Source: Pseudomonas sp. GGS8
Lineage (GTDB): Bacteria; Pseudomonadota; Gammaproteobacteria; Pseudomonadales; Pseudomonadaceae
Assembly: GCF_024168645.1 (NCBI RefSeq)
Contig: NZ_JALJWF010000001.1
Coordinates: forward strand, 2,161,001-2,225,000
Length of the DNA: 64,000 bases
Direction: 5' to 3'
The notes beneath the pieces were generated by a model. That model ran no database searches. It saw only the letters and a list, made by a program, of their open reading frames with translations, and was not told the DNA's origin. This document shows positions 27,883 through 37,498 of the stretch, one piece after another. The translations under genes and the position numbers were made by a program. Numbering within the stretch: position 1 is the stretch's first letter; each line of letters opens with the position of its first letter.

Positions 27883-29499
27883 TTGGCTCACCCCGCCCAA
27901 CGCCGCTGGTATCCCCTGGTCTTTGCCATGACTGCGCTGGTCCTGCTGCCCCTGAGCGTCCTGCTTCTCTCCTGGCAAACCATCGATCAGCAGATCTGGT
28001 CCCACCTATGGGACACGCAAATGCCGCGGCTGCTGGGCAATACCCTCACGCTGGTCGTCGGCGTTGGCTTCGGTGTAACGCTGCTGGGCGTTAGCCTGGC
28101 CTGGCTCACCAGCCTCTGTGAGTTTCCAGGGCGGCGTTGGCTGGACTGGGCGTTGATGCTGCCGTTCGCGATTCCTGCCTACGTGCTGGCATTCGTTTTC
28201 GTCGGCCTGCTGGATTTTGCCGGCCCGGTGCAAACCCTGCTGCGTGAATGGTTCGGCAGTGGCCTGAGGCTGCCGCGAGTGCGCTCCACCGGCGGCGTGA
28301 TTCTGGTGTTGGTGCTGGTTTTCTATCCCTACGTTTACCTGTTGGCGCGTACCGCATTCCTGGCCCAGGGCAAAGGCCTGATGGAAGCGGCGCGAGTCCT
28401 GGGGCAATCCCCGTGGCAGGCGTTCTGGCGAGTGGCGTTGCCCATGGCACGTCCGGCGATCGGCGCGGGGGTGGCGTTGGCGCTGATGGAAACCCTGGCG
28501 GATTTCGGTGCGGTGTCGGTGTTCAACTTCGATACGTTCACCACCGCTATCTACAAAACCTGGTACGGCTTTTTCAGTCTCTCCACCGCCGCGCAGCTGG
28601 CCAGCGTGTTGCTCTTGGTGGTGATGCTTGTGTTGTATGGCGAGCGCCGGGCTCGGGGAGCCAACCGGGCGGGCAACGAACGGCCGCGGGTCAAGGCGTT
28701 GTATCACCTGCGCGGGGTCAAGGCGCTGGCGGCGATGAGTTGGTGTGGTCTGGTGTTCGCCTGCGCCTTCATCATTCCCGTGCTGCAACTGCTGGTGTGG
28801 TTCTGGCAACGCGGGCGCTTCGATCTGGATGAGCGTTATGCCGGGTTGATCGTGCACACCCTGTACCTGGGCGGCATGGCGGCGTTAATCACTGTCAGCG
28901 TCGCGCTGCTGCTGGCTTTTGCCCGTCGATTGGCACCGACCCGAGCGATCCGTTCCGGCATCAGCCTGGCCAACCTCGGCTATGCCTTGCCGGGCTCGGT
29001 ATTGGCCGTGTCGATCATGCTGGCGTTCAGTTATCTGGATCGCGAACTGGTAATTCCTCTGTCGGGCTGGCTTGGCGGCGCGGGCAAACCGCTACTGCTG
29101 GGCAGTCTGTCGGCGTTGTTGTTGGCTTATCTGGTGCGATTCATCGCCGTGGCGTATGGGCCGCTGGAAAGCAGCCTGGCGCGAATACGGCCTTCTTTGC
29201 CTGAAGCAGCACGTAGCCTTGGCGTCAGTGGGCCACGACTGTTTTTCAAAGTGTATCTGCCGTTACTGCTGCCGGGCACGTTGAGCGCGGCGTTGTTGGT
29301 GTTCGTCGACGTGCTCAAGGAAATGCCCGCAACCCTGCTGATGCGCCCGTTCGGCTGGGACACGCTGGCGGTGCGAATCTTTGAAATGACCAGTGAAGGC
29401 GAGTGGGCCAGAGCCTCGTTGCCGGCACTGACGCTGGTGTTGGTCGGGCTGTTACCGGTCATCGGATTGATCCGACGTTCGGCGCATCGAAACGCGTAG
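27883..29499 (+). CDS. Ferric iron ABC transporter permease (FbpB type)
   Basis: A 538-aa inner-membrane protein made of two fused permease halves, as in FbpB/SfuB. Each half carries an EAA loop: EAARVLGQSPWQAFWRVALP near residue 168 and EAARSLGVSGPRLFFKVYLP near 442. About twelve hydrophobic segments are visible. The start is a TTG at 27883: the preceding CGAGAAC is a modest ribosome site, and the next ATG (27928) would remove the basic MAHPAQRRWYPLV lead that precedes helix 1. The 122-nt gap from fbpA holds no clear terminator. Confidence 0.88.
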   Translation: MAHPAQRRWYPLVFAMTALVLLPLSVLLLSWQTIDQQIWSHLWDTQMPRLLGNTLTLVVGVGFGVTLLGVSLAWLTSLCEFPGRRWLDWALMLPFAIPAYVLAFVFVGLLDFAGPVQTLLREWFGSGLRLPRVRSTGGVILVLVLVFYPYVYLLARTAFLAQGKGLMEAARVLGQSPWQAFWRVALPMARPAIGAGVALALMETLADFGAVSVFNFDTFTTAIYKTWYGFFSLSTAAQLASVLLLVVMLVLYGERRARGANRAGNERPRVKALYHLRGVKALAAMSWCGLVFACAFIIPVLQLLVWFWQRGRFDLDERYAGLIVHTLYLGGMAALITVSVALLLAFARRLAPTRAIRSGISLANLGYALPGSVLAVSIMLAFSYLDRELVIPLSGWLGGAGKPLLLGSLSALLLAYLVRFIAVAYGPLESSLARIRPSLPEAARSLGVSGPRLFFKVYLPLLLPGTLSAALLVFVDVLKEMPATLLMRPFGWDTLAVRIFEMTSEGEWARASLPALTLVLVGLLPVIGLIRRSAHRNA

Positions 29500-29655
29500 G
29501 TGTCAGTCCTACACCTTGCGGCTACAATGCGCGGCATTCGGTGCGGTCCGTCTTTCAGACCGGGTTGCTGAAATCGGCTGAAAGCCCTTATTTCAAGGCA
29601 TTTCACCCCGTACAGCGTCTGTCCGCACCTTCGCCACGCCCGGAAGGAGAAACCC

Positions 29656-30738
29656 ATGGGACAGCGCACGCCTCTGTATGACCTTCATCTCGCCCTCGGC
29701 GCGAAGATGGTCGATTTTGGCGGTTGGGATATGCCTCTGCATTACGGCTCGCAGGTCGAGGAACACCATCAGGTGCGCCGAGATTGCGGGGTTTTCGATG
29801 TATCCCACATGACCGTGATCGATGTTGGCGGCCCCCAGGCCAAGGCCTGGCTGCAATATTTGCTGACCAATGACGTCGAACGTCTGCACAGCCCCGGCCG
29901 TGCCTTGTACAGCGCCATGCTCAACGAGCACGGCGGTATCGTCGACGACATGATCGTCTATCGCCTCGATGATGGTTATCGGCTGGTGGTCAACGCCTCC
30001 ACCCGCAATCAGGACCTGGCCTGGATGCAGGCCCATCTCGGCGACTTCGATGTGCAGCTCAACGAGCGTTCCGAGCTGGCGATGCTGGCCATTCAAGGGC
30101 CTCACGCCCGGCACAAGATTGCCGAACTGGTGACCCAGTCCCGCGCTACGTTGATCCAGCAACTCAAACCTTTCGAAGGTCAGACCGACGGTGACTGGTT
30201 CATCGCGCGCACCGGCTATACCGGTGAGGATGGTCTGGAAATCGTGCTGCCGGCCGATCAGGCGCCGGGGTTTTTCAACGATCTGGTGGGCGCAGGTATT
30301 TCCCCGATCGGCCTTGGCGCGCGCGATACCTTGCGGGTTGAGGCCGGGATGAATCTCTACGGCCAGGACATCCATCAAGACGTTTCACCGCTGGCCTCCA
30401 ACATGGCCTGGAGCATTGCCTGGGAGCCGGCCTCGCGCCAGTTCATCGGTCGCACAGCCCTGGAGGCCGAGCAGGCCGCCGGCGTGCAGCACAAACTGGT
30501 CGGTCTGGTCCTTGAGGAACGTGGGGTTCTGCGGGCTCATCAGGTGGTTCGCATCGCCGATGTTGGCGAAGGAGAGATCACCAGTGGTAGTTTCTCTCCT
30601 ACGCTTAGCAAGTCGATTGCACTGGCGCGGGTGCCGGTGGCGACCGCCGACCGCGCTGAAGTGGAAATCCGCGGCAAGTGGTACCCGGTCCGAGTGGTCA
30701 AACCGACCTTCGTGCGCCACGGCAAAACCTTGATCTAA
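29656..30738 (+). CDS. gcvT: Glycine cleavage system T protein (aminomethyltransferase)
   Basis: Transfers the methylene group from the H-protein-bound aminomethyl to tetrahydrofolate, releasing ammonia. The 360-aa length is normal. Motifs: TPLYDLHLALGAKMVDFGGW, FDVSHMTVIDVGG, the ARTGYTGEDGLEIVLP segment and RDTLRVEAGMNLYGQD near 217-232. A strong GGAAGGAGA ribosome site precedes the ATG. I looked for a glycine riboswitch in 29500-29655 and did not find its conserved core. gcvH follows at 50 nt. Confidence 0.96.
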   Translation: MGQRTPLYDLHLALGAKMVDFGGWDMPLHYGSQVEEHHQVRRDCGVFDVSHMTVIDVGGPQAKAWLQYLLTNDVERLHSPGRALYSAMLNEHGGIVDDMIVYRLDDGYRLVVNASTRNQDLAWMQAHLGDFDVQLNERSELAMLAIQGPHARHKIAELVTQSRATLIQQLKPFEGQTDGDWFIARTGYTGEDGLEIVLPADQAPGFFNDLVGAGISPIGLGARDTLRVEAGMNLYGQDIHQDVSPLASNMAWSIAWEPASRQFIGRTALEAEQAAGVQHKLVGLVLEERGVLRAHQVVRIADVGEGEITSGSFSPTLSKSIALARVPVATADRAEVEIRGKWYPVRVVKPTFVRHGKTLI

Positions 30739-30788
30739 CTTTTTCTGGCGGGCAATGACCGCTGACATTTTTCTTGAGGACACAGAAC

Positions 30789-31172
30789 ATGAGCGAAATC
30801 CCTGTCGACCTGCGTTTTGCCGAAAGTCACGAATGGGCCCGTCTAGACCATGATGGCGGCGTGAAAGTGGGTATTTCAGACCATGCTCAGGAAGCCTTGG
30901 GTGATGTAGTGTTCGTCGAGCTGCCGGAGATCGGCAAAGTGTTCGCTGCCGGTGAAGCGGCGGGTGTCGTCGAGTCGGTCAAGGCTGCGTCGGATATCTA
31001 CTCGCCAGTCTCCGGCACAGTCATTGCCGTTAACGAAGAATTGGCCAACAGCCCGGAACTGGTCAACAGCGCGCCCTATGACAGCTGGTTCTTCAAAATG
31101 GAGCCAAGCGATACCTCTGAGCTGGACAAGCTGCTCGACCCGATGGCCTACAAGGCCGTCATCGGCGAGTAA
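30789..31172 (+). CDS. gcvH: Glycine cleavage system H protein
   Basis: Lipoylated shuttle of the glycine cleavage complex. The 127-aa protein has [20 protein letters not shown] at the start, [13 protein letters not shown], and the lipoyl site Lys65 in [16 protein letters not shown]. The ATG at 30789 follows TTGAGGACACAG. A hairpin after the stop probably ends the gcvT-gcvH transcript before the opposite-strand aminotransferase. Confidence 0.97.
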   Translation: MSEIPVDLRFAESHEWARLDHDGGVKVGISDHAQEALGDVVFVELPEIGKVFAAGEAAGVVESVKAASDIYSPVSGTVIAVNEELANSPELVNSAPYDSWFFKMEPSDTSELDKLLDPMAYKAVIGE

Positions 31173-31180
31173 TGCCCACT

Positions 31181-31211
31181 TTGCAGGAGCTGTCTTCGGC
31201 AGCTCCTGCAA
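31181..31211. terminator. Hairpin after gcvH
   Basis: TTTGCAGGAGCTG and CAGCTCCTGCAAA make a 13-bp perfect stem with a five-base TCTTC-type loop. It sits between the gcvH stop and the stop of the convergent aminotransferase gene, so it can serve both. A short A/T run is built into the stem ends; there is no long T tract. Confidence 0.65.
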
Positions 31212-31219
31212 AGGCCGAA

Positions 31220-32359
31220 TCAAGGCCGCAAGACGGCTTTCACCGCAGCCACCGAACGCTCGACATCCGCTTTATCCATGGCCGTAAACATCGGCAGCGA
31301 AACAATCAGTCGTCCGACCCGCTCGGCGACCGGGAACATGCCTTCCTTGAACCCGCGTTCGCGGTAAAGACTCAGCAAGTGGATCGGCGGATAGTGATAG
31401 CCGATACCAACCCCCAGTGCCTGCATCTGCTCCATGAAAGTGGCCCGTGCCGGTTGGCCGTCCTGGCGTTCCGGGAGCACCAGTTGGAACAAATGCCAAT
31501 TGCTGTTTTCGAAATCCGCCGGCGGCAGTTGAGCCCCGTATTGCGCTTCGAAGTCGTCGCCAAAGCAGGCGAAATAATGTTTGGCCAGCTCACGACGATG
31601 AGCGGTGATCGCCTCGATGTGGGCAAACTGCCCCAGGCCAATGGCTGCCGCGACATCGGTCATGTTGAACTTGCCGCCCAGCACATCAACGTCCAGCCCA
31701 TCGAAACCGCTGCGGGTAACGCCTTGCAAGCGGTACTTTTCAGCCAGCCGCACTTCTTCGGCATTGTTCAGCACCAGGCACCCGCCCTCTGAGCAAGTGA
31801 CGTTCTTGTTCGCCTGGAAACTGAAGGACACGAAATCGCCAGTCGAACCGATGCGCTGCCCGTTCCAGCTCGAACCCAATGCTTGGGCCGCATCTTCCAC
31901 CACTCGCAAACCATGTTTTTTTGCAATCGCGTAAAGGCGCGTCATGTCCACGGGCAGTCCCGCGAGATACACCGGGATGATGGCTTTGGTGCGTGGGGTG
32001 ATGGCCGCTTCCAGTTGATCCAGGTCGATATTGCGGGTGACTGGGTCGATGTCGGCAAACACCGGCGTGGCGCCAACTTCCAGAATCACGTTGGCGGTGG
32101 CCACCCAGGAAATCGGCGTGGTGATCACTTCATCGCCCGGTCCGACTCCGGCAATTCGCAACGCGATCTCCATGGTGCAGGTGCCGGAATTGAACGTACG
32201 CACCGGGCGCCCGCCAAAATATTCCGAGAGTTGCGCTTCAAAGGCCTGAACCTTGGGGCCGCTGGTAATCCACCCCGAGCGCAGCACATCGCCGACAGCG
32301 GCAATCGTGGCTTCATCGATGGTGGGTTTGGAGAAGGGCAGGAAAGACAGTTGGCTCAT
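31220..32359 (-). CDS. DegT/DnrJ/EryC1/StrS-family sugar aminotransferase
   Basis: A PLP enzyme that aminates a nucleotide-linked keto-sugar, probably ArnB-like. From the ATG at 32359 the protein is 379 aa. Motifs: FLPFSKPTIDEATIAAVGDV, NSGTCTMEIALRIAGVGPGD, DEVITTPISWVATANVILEV, VVEDAAQALGSSWNG (PLP-binding Asp) and SFSFQANKNVTCSEGG with the PLP lysine at about residue 185. It lies on the strand opposite to gcvTH and gcvP and splits them. No other polysaccharide or arn genes are near, so it is a stand-alone enzyme here; substrate unknown. Confidence 0.87.
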   Translation of the reverse strand: MSQLSFLPFSKPTIDEATIAAVGDVLRSGWITSGPKVQAFEAQLSEYFGGRPVRTFNSGTCTMEIALRIAGVGPGDEVITTPISWVATANVILEVGATPVFADIDPVTRNIDLDQLEAAITPRTKAIIPVYLAGLPVDMTRLYAIAKKHGLRVVEDAAQALGSSWNGQRIGSTGDFVSFSFQANKNVTCSEGGCLVLNNAEEVRLAEKYRLQGVTRSGFDGLDVDVLGGKFNMTDVAAAIGLGQFAHIEAITAHRRELAKHYFACFGDDFEAQYGAQLPPADFENSNWHLFQLVLPERQDGQPARATFMEQMQALGVGIGYHYPPIHLLSLYRERGFKEGMFPVAERVGRLIVSLPMFTAMDKADVERSVAAVKAVLRP

Positions 32360-32512
32360 AAATGTTGGTACCCGATCAGCGAACGTTTGTAGGCGCCGAG
32401 CATAATGATCCGGATTGACCAACGGCGCCACGTCATCTGTGCGGGTATCGACTGCTATGCTGGTTTGACCGTATTGCATCGACGCTGAGCGCCAGTCAAG
32501 AGAGAGCCCGTC

Positions 32513-35386
32513 ATGTCCCAGTTGCCGTCCTTGAGTCAGTTACGCGATCCCAATGCCTTCCTGCGCCGCCATCTCGGGCCCGATGCCGCCGAGCAGCAGG
32601 CGATGCTCGACAGCCTCGGCCTTGGTAGCCGCGTCGAGTTGATCGAGCAGACAGTGCCGCCGGGAATCCGCCTCAACCGACCGCTGGACTTGCCGCCCGC
32701 CCTCGATGAAGAGGCCGCGCTGGCCAAACTGCGCAGCTACGCCGAGCAGAATCAGGTCTGGACCAGCCTGATCGGTATGGGATACCACGGCACGCTCACG
32801 CCGGCCGTCATCCTGCGCAACGTGCTGGAAAATCCCGGTTGGTACACCGCTTATACGCCCTATCAGCCAGAGATCGCCCAAGGCCGGCTCGAAGCGTTGC
32901 TGAACTTCCAGCAATTGACCATCGACCTGACCGGCCTGGAACTGGCCAACGCCTCGTTGCTGGATGAAGCCACGGCGGCCGCCGAGGCCATGGCATTGGC
33001 CAAGCGTGTCGCCAAATCCAGAAGCAATCTGTTTTTCGTTGATGAAAATTGCCACCCGCAGACGATTTCCGTGGTGCAGACCCGGGCCGAAGGGTTCGGC
33101 TTCGACCTGATCATCGACGCTGTGGATAACTTGAAGCAGCACCAGGTGTTCGGCGCGCTGCTGCAATATCCCGACACCCATGGCGACGTGCGCGATCTTC
33201 GCCCGCTGATCGATCATCTGCATGCCCAGCAAGCCCTGGCCTGCGTCGCCACCGACCTGCTGAGCCTGCTGTTGCTGACCCCGCCGGGAGAGTTGGGTGC
33301 CGATGTGGTATTCGGTTCATCCCAGCGCTTCGGCGTACCCATGGGGTACGGTGGCCCGCACGCGGCGTTTTTTGCCAGTCGCGACGAATACAAACGGGCG
33401 ATTCCGGGGCGGATCATCGGCGTGTCGAAAGATGCTCGCGGCAACGTGGCCTTGCGCATGGCCCTGCAAACCCGCGAGCAGCACATTCGCCGGGAGAAGG
33501 CCAATTCGAACATCTGCACCGCCCAAGTGCTGCTGGCCAATATCGCCAGTTTCTATGCGGTCTACCATGGCCCGGAAGGGCTCAAGAATATTGCCCAGCG
33601 TGTCCATCGGCTGACCTGCATCCTCGCCGCCGGCCTGGAACGCCACGGCATTACCCGTGTGAACCAACACTTCTTCGACACCCTGACCCTGGAAGTCGGT
33701 GGCACTCAGACCGCAATCATCGAAAGCGCCCAGGCGGCGCAGATCAATTTGCGCATTCTTGGTCGCGGGCGGTTGGGCCTGAGCCTCGACGAAACCTGTA
33801 ACGAAACCACCGTGGCGAAACTGTTCGATGTGTTTCTCGGTGCCGATCATGGGCTCAACGTCGACGAGCTGGACGCTGAAACCCTGGAATCCGGCATTCC
33901 TGCAGGATTGCAGCGCAGTTCGCCTTATCTGCGTCATCCGGTGTTCAACGCCCATCACAGCGAAACCGAAATGCTGCGTTACTTGAAGCAGCTGGAAAAC
34001 AAAGACCTGGCGCTCAATCAATCGATGATTCCGCTGGGCTCCTGCACCATGAAGCTCAATGCCACCAGCGAGATGATCCCGATCACCTGGCCGCAGTTCG
34101 CCAACCTGCACCCGTTCGTGCCGAAAGAGCAGGTGGTGGGATATTCCTTGATGATCGAGGAACTGGAACGCTGGCTCTGCGCGATCACCGGTTTCGATGC
34201 AATCTGCATGCAGCCCAACTCGGGCGCTCAGGGTGAGTACGCGGGGTTGCTGGCAATCCGCAGATATCACGAGAGCCGCCATCAGGGCGCGCGGGATATC
34301 TGCCTGATACCGTCTTCGGCCCACGGCACCAATCCGGCCTCGGCGCAAATGGCCGGGATGCGGGTGGTGATCGTCGAGTGCGACGAGGCGGGTAATGTCG
34401 ATCTGGAAGACCTGAAAGAAAAGGCCATCGAGGCGGGGGACAAACTCGCCTGCCTGATGGCGACTTATCCTTCGACCCATGGGGTTTACGAGGAAGGCAT
34501 CAGCGAGATCTGTGAAGTGATCCACCGCCATGGCGGTCAGGTGTACATGGATGGTGCCAACCTCAACGCGCAGGTCGGGTTGGCGCGGCCGGCGGACATC
34601 GGTGCCGATGTGTCGCACATGAACCTGCACAAAACATTCTGCATTCCCCACGGCGGTGGCGGGCCGGGGATGGGCCCGATTGGTGTCCGGGCGCACCTGG
34701 CGCCTTTTGTCGCCAATCACCCGGTGGTGCCGATCGATGGCCCGCTGCCGGGGAACGGCGCGGTAAGCGCAGCCCCTTGGGGCAGTGCAAGCATTCTGCC
34801 GATCAGCTGGATGTACATCGCGATGATGGGGCCGCAGCTGGCGGATGCGAGTGAGGTGGCGATCCTCGCCGCGAATTACCTGGCGCAGCATTTGTCCGGG
34901 GCGTTCCCGGTGCTCTACACCGGGCGCAACGAGCGAGTGGCCCACGAATGCATCCTCGACCTGCGTCCGCTCAAGGCGCTGACCGGGATCAGCGAAGAAG
35001 ACGTTGCCAAACGGCTGATGGACTACGGCTTCCATGCGCCGACCATGTCGTTCCCGGTGCCGGGGACGTTGATGGTCGAACCGACCGAGAGTGAATCGAA
35101 GGCGGAACTGGATCGTTTCATCGATGCGATGCTGAGCATTCGCGCGGAGATCAACGAGGTGCAGAACGGCAATTGGCCGGCCGAGGACAACCCGCTGAAA
35201 CGTTCACCGCATACCCTGGCCGATATCACCGGCGTCTGGGAGCGGCCGTACAGCATTGAGCAAGCGGTGACGCCGGATGCCCACACCAAGGCCCATAAGT
35301 ACTGGCCGGTGGTGAACCGTGTGGACAATGTCTACGGCGATCGCAACCTGTTTTGCGCGTGTGTGCCGGTGGATGAATACCGCTGA
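32513..35386 (+). CDS. gcvP: Glycine dehydrogenase (decarboxylating), P protein
   Basis: Decarboxylates glycine and loads the aminomethyl group on the H protein. The single-chain 957-aa form has the N-terminal P1-like half ([17 protein letters not shown], then [10 protein letters not shown]) and the C-terminal P2-like half. The PLP lysine is residue 707 in [20 protein letters not shown]. The glycine-rich turn and the [13 protein letters not shown] motif near 507-519 are present. Promoter must be in 32360-32512, divergent from the aminotransferase gene. A terminator follows at 35454. Confidence 0.97.
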   Translation: MSQLPSLSQLRDPNAFLRRHLGPDAAEQQAMLDSLGLGSRVELIEQTVPPGIRLNRPLDLPPALDEEAALAKLRSYAEQNQVWTSLIGMGYHGTLTPAVILRNVLENPGWYTAYTPYQPEIAQGRLEALLNFQQLTIDLTGLELANASLLDEATAAAEAMALAKRVAKSRSNLFFVDENCHPQTISVVQTRAEGFGFDLIIDAVDNLKQHQVFGALLQYPDTHGDVRDLRPLIDHLHAQQALACVATDLLSLLLLTPPGELGADVVFGSSQRFGVPMGYGGPHAAFFASRDEYKRAIPGRIIGVSKDARGNVALRMALQTREQHIRREKANSNICTAQVLLANIASFYAVYHGPEGLKNIAQRVHRLTCILAAGLERHGITRVNQHFFDTLTLEVGGTQTAIIESAQAAQINLRILGRGRLGLSLDETCNETTVAKLFDVFLGADHGLNVDELDAETLESGIPAGLQRSSPYLRHPVFNAHHSETEMLRYLKQLENKDLALNQSMIPLGSCTMKLNATSEMIPITWPQFANLHPFVPKEQVVGYSLMIEELERWLCAITGFDAICMQPNSGAQGEYAGLLAIRRYHESRHQGARDICLIPSSAHGTNPASAQMAGMRVVIVECDEAGNVDLEDLKEKAIEAGDKLACLMATYPSTHGVYEEGISEICEVIHRHGGQVYMDGANLNAQVGLARPADIGADVSHMNLHKTFCIPHGGGGPGMGPIGVRAHLAPFVANHPVVPIDGPLPGNGAVSAAPWGSASILPISWMYIAMMGPQLADASEVAILAANYLAQHLSGAFPVLYTGRNERVAHECILDLRPLKALTGISEEDVAKRLMDYGFHAPTMSFPVPGTLMVEPTESESKAELDRFIDAMLSIRAEINEVQNGNWPAEDNPLKRSPHTLADITGVWERPYSIEQAVTPDAHTKAHKYWPVVNRVDNVYGDRNLFCACVPVDEYR

Positions 35387-35410
35387 AGTTACGGGACACA
35401 CAAACCCAAT

Positions 35411-35438
35411 GTGGGAGCGAGCAGGCTCGCTCCCACAG
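35411..35438. repeat. Short REP-derived hairpin after gcvP
   Basis: GTGGGAGCGAGC and GCTCGCTCCCAC form a perfect 12-bp stem around four bases. It looks like a shortened REP element with the central arm lost. Confidence 0.75.
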
Positions 35439-35453
35439 GGTTTTGCATCGGGC

Positions 35454-35488
35454 AAAAAAATGCCGCTCATTCAGAGCGGCATTTTTTG
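35454..35488. terminator. Bidirectional terminator between gcvP and the DUF2388 gene
   Basis: AAAAAAATGCCGCT, a CATTC loop and AGCGGCATTTTTT form a stem with A and T runs on both sides, so it serves gcvP (+) and the convergent gene (-). Confidence 0.9.
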
Positions 35489-35502
35489 TTCAGCAACCCA
35501 CC

Positions 35503-35823
35503 TTATTTCGAGGCGATGGCATTCTTCGCCAGGATGGCGTTCGCCAGTTCCATGTCCGTGGCTTGCAGGCCAGGGTTTTCAGCGCGGACTTTCTGCATGG
35601 CAGCTTCCAGATAGGGGCCGCGAATGGCGCCGTCACTGGCGACAAAGCTGCCGGCGTCGTCCTGGGCGGCGACGATCAGCTTGTGATCCCTGGAGGTCAG
35701 GTAGGACGTACCGGTGGTGGCACCGGAAGTAAGAATGTTACGCAAAAAACTGTCATCAGCCATCGCCGAACCGACTTGAAGGGACAACAAGGCGAGGGTA
35801 GCGACAGCAAGTTTGAGACGCAT
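35503..35823 (-). CDS. DUF2388 domain-containing exported protein
   Basis: A 106-aa protein with signal peptide MRLKLAVATLALLSLQVGSA (cleavage near AMA, residue 22). The mature part matches what I know of DUF2388 proteins of Pseudomonas: DSFLRNILTSGATTGTSYLT, then a KLIVAAQDDAGSFVASDGAI segment and a Lys/Ala-rich helical end. Probably periplasmic. Function unknown. The ATG at 35823 is used because five residues upstream would spoil the leader. A terminator follows 15 nt after the stop. Confidence 0.8.
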   Translation of the reverse strand: MRLKLAVATLALLSLQVGSAMADDSFLRNILTSGATTGTSYLTSRDHKLIVAAQDDAGSFVASDGAIRGPYLEAAMQKVRAENPGLQATDMELANAILAKNAIASK

Positions 35824-35891
35824 AAAAGGTGACTCCACTGGGTTTTAACTGCGGGCTTTGATTGCCAATAACCCAATCGAGTTCCGTGACG

Positions 35892-36329
35892 CTAGTCGGC
35901 CCGCTCCACCAGTAAAATCGCCCCTTGTTGCCCGATCACCCGAACACGGCTGCCGGTCGCGGTATCAGGCCCTCGGGCCATCCACACGCCATCGGCGACC
36001 TTGATCTTGCCGCGGCCGTTGATAATCGCTTCGCTGACCACGAACACCTTGCCGATCAGCTCTTGCCCTCGCAGGTTCAGGTTCGGCTGATCGCTGGCCC
36101 GCACCACACTGCGCTGACGTCTCCACCAGTACAGGGCGGTGAGGATCGAAAAAACGGCAAACAACAGCACCTGCCATTCCCAAGGCAAATCCGGTATCAG
36201 GAACGTCAGCACGCCGACGATGCCAGCTGCCATGCCGATCCACAGCAGATAACCGCCGGCACCGAACACCTCGAGGATCAGCAACAGCGTGCCCAGGGCC
36301 AGCCAGCTCCAGAACGAAAACAGTTCCAT
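35892..36329 (-). CDS. NfeD-family membrane protein
   Basis: A 145-aa protein with hydrophobic segments in the first 80 residues (WSWLALGTLLLILEVFGAGG and a following pair) and a C-terminal OB-fold NfeD domain (RGQELIGKVFVVSEAIINGR, then GVWMARGPDTATGSRVRVIG). Encoded 11 nt after the SPFH gene on the same strand; SPFH and NfeD proteins are a well-known pair that act together in the membrane, probably in membrane microdomains or quality control. Short NfeD form, without the protease domain. Confidence 0.92.
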   Translation of the reverse strand: MELFSFWSWLALGTLLLILEVFGAGGYLLWIGMAAGIVGVLTFLIPDLPWEWQVLLFAVFSILTALYWWRRQRSVVRASDQPNLNLRGQELIGKVFVVSEAIINGRGKIKVADGVWMARGPDTATGSRVRVIGQQGAILLVERAD

Positions 36330-36340
36330 GGGCGGCGACC

Positions 36341-37255
36341 TCAGCCTTTCTTGCCGTCGAAGGTGGCCTTGACGATTTCGCCGATGCCACCGACGGCACC
36401 GATCATCGAACCGGCTTCGAGCGGCATCAGGATCACTTTGCTGTTGTTGGCCGAGGCCAGTTTGCCCAAGGCATCGATGTACTTCTGTGCGACGAAGTAG
36501 TTGACCGCCTGCACGTTACCGCCGGCGATGGCTTCGGACACCACTTTGGTGGCCTGGGCTTCGGCCTGGGCCTGACGTTCCCGGGCCTCGGCTTCGAGGA
36601 ACGCCGCCTGACGGCTGCCCTCGGCTTCGAGAATCTGCGCCTGCTTCTTGCCTTCGGCGGTGAGGATCGCCGAGGCGCGCAAACCTTCGGCCTCCAGAAT
36701 CTGTGCGCGTTTGATCCGTTCGGCTTTCATCTGGCCGGACATGGCGGCCATCAGGTCGGCGGGAGGGCTGATGTCCTTGATCTCGATCCGGGTGATCTTG
36801 ATCCCCCACGGCGCCGTGGCTTCATCGACAGTGCGCAGCAGTTTTTCGTTGATGTTGTCGCGCTGGCTGAGCATCGCATCCAGTTCCATGGAGCCGAGCA
36901 CAGTGCGGATATTGGTTTGCAGCAGATTGCGGACGGCATGTTCGAGGTTGTTCACCTCGTAGGCAGCCTGTGCGGTATTGACCACCTGGAAGAAGCATAC
37001 GGCGTCGATCTGCACAGTGGCGTTGTCGGCGGTGATGACTTCCTGGGGCGGAATGTCCAACACGCTTTCCATTACGTTGATCTTGCGGCCGATGCGGTCC
37101 ATCACCGGAATGATGATGCTCAAGCCTGGCTTGAGGGTATTGGTGTAACGGCCGAAGCGTTCGACCGTCCATTCAAACCCTTGGGGCACCACTTTGAAGC
37201 CCATGAAAAGAATGGCCACGACCAGTACGACGAAGAGAATCAGTGCAATGCTCAT
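36341..37255 (-). CDS. SPFH/Band 7 protein (stomatin-like, QmcA type)
   Basis: A 304-aa inner-membrane protein with one N-terminal helix ([19 protein letters not shown]), the SPFH domain ([20 protein letters not shown] to about residue 190) and a C-terminal coiled coil with repeated EAE/EAEG-type turns. The ATG at 37255 is chosen because it begins just before the anchor; a longer frame upstream crosses a REP element. Paired with the NfeD gene. Related to HflK/HflC but closer in layout to paraslipin/QmcA. Confidence 0.92.
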   Translation of the reverse strand: MSIALILFVVLVVAILFMGFKVVPQGFEWTVERFGRYTNTLKPGLSIIIPVMDRIGRKINVMESVLDIPPQEVITADNATVQIDAVCFFQVVNTAQAAYEVNNLEHAVRNLLQTNIRTVLGSMELDAMLSQRDNINEKLLRTVDEATAPWGIKITRIEIKDISPPADLMAAMSGQMKAERIKRAQILEAEGLRASAILTAEGKKQAQILEAEGSRQAAFLEAEARERQAQAEAQATKVVSEAIAGGNVQAVNYFVAQKYIDALGKLASANNSKVILMPLEAGSMIGAVGGIGEIVKATFDGKKG

Positions 37256-37370
37256 AACGGTCCCTGTCCAGTCTGGTTGGGTTGCGATGACCAGAGTGTA
37301 GGGCAAAAGATTTGAATGCGACTTGGAGAGGCCAAATGCCGGTAAGTCTAGAAATTTGAGCGACGAAAAT

Positions 37371-37466
37371 CCTGTGGGAGCGTGGCTTGCCCGCGAAGAA
37401 CGATGACGCGTAACACCTGAAAAAACGCGGTGTATTCTTCGCGGGCAAGCCACGCTCCCACAGGGG
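37371..37466. repeat. REP pair upstream of the SPFH gene
   Basis: Two REP arms (CCTGTGGGAGCGTGGCTTGC... and its complement) in inverted orientation about 36 nt apart. They lie between gspE and the SPFH gene, both on the minus strand. The arm has GTGGC in place of the more frequent CGGGC. Confidence 0.9.
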
Positions 37467-37498
37467 ATGTGTCTTAACTTACCGGCATGAGGGGATGT

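Noticed and set aside
29500..29655. Glycine riboswitch before gcvT
   Set aside because: The conserved glycine-aptamer core is not present; only a good Shine-Dalgarno is seen.
31220..32359. Start of an arn (lipid A aminoarabinose) operon
   Set aside because: The aminotransferase is ArnB-like but no arnC, arnA, arnD or arnT is next to it.
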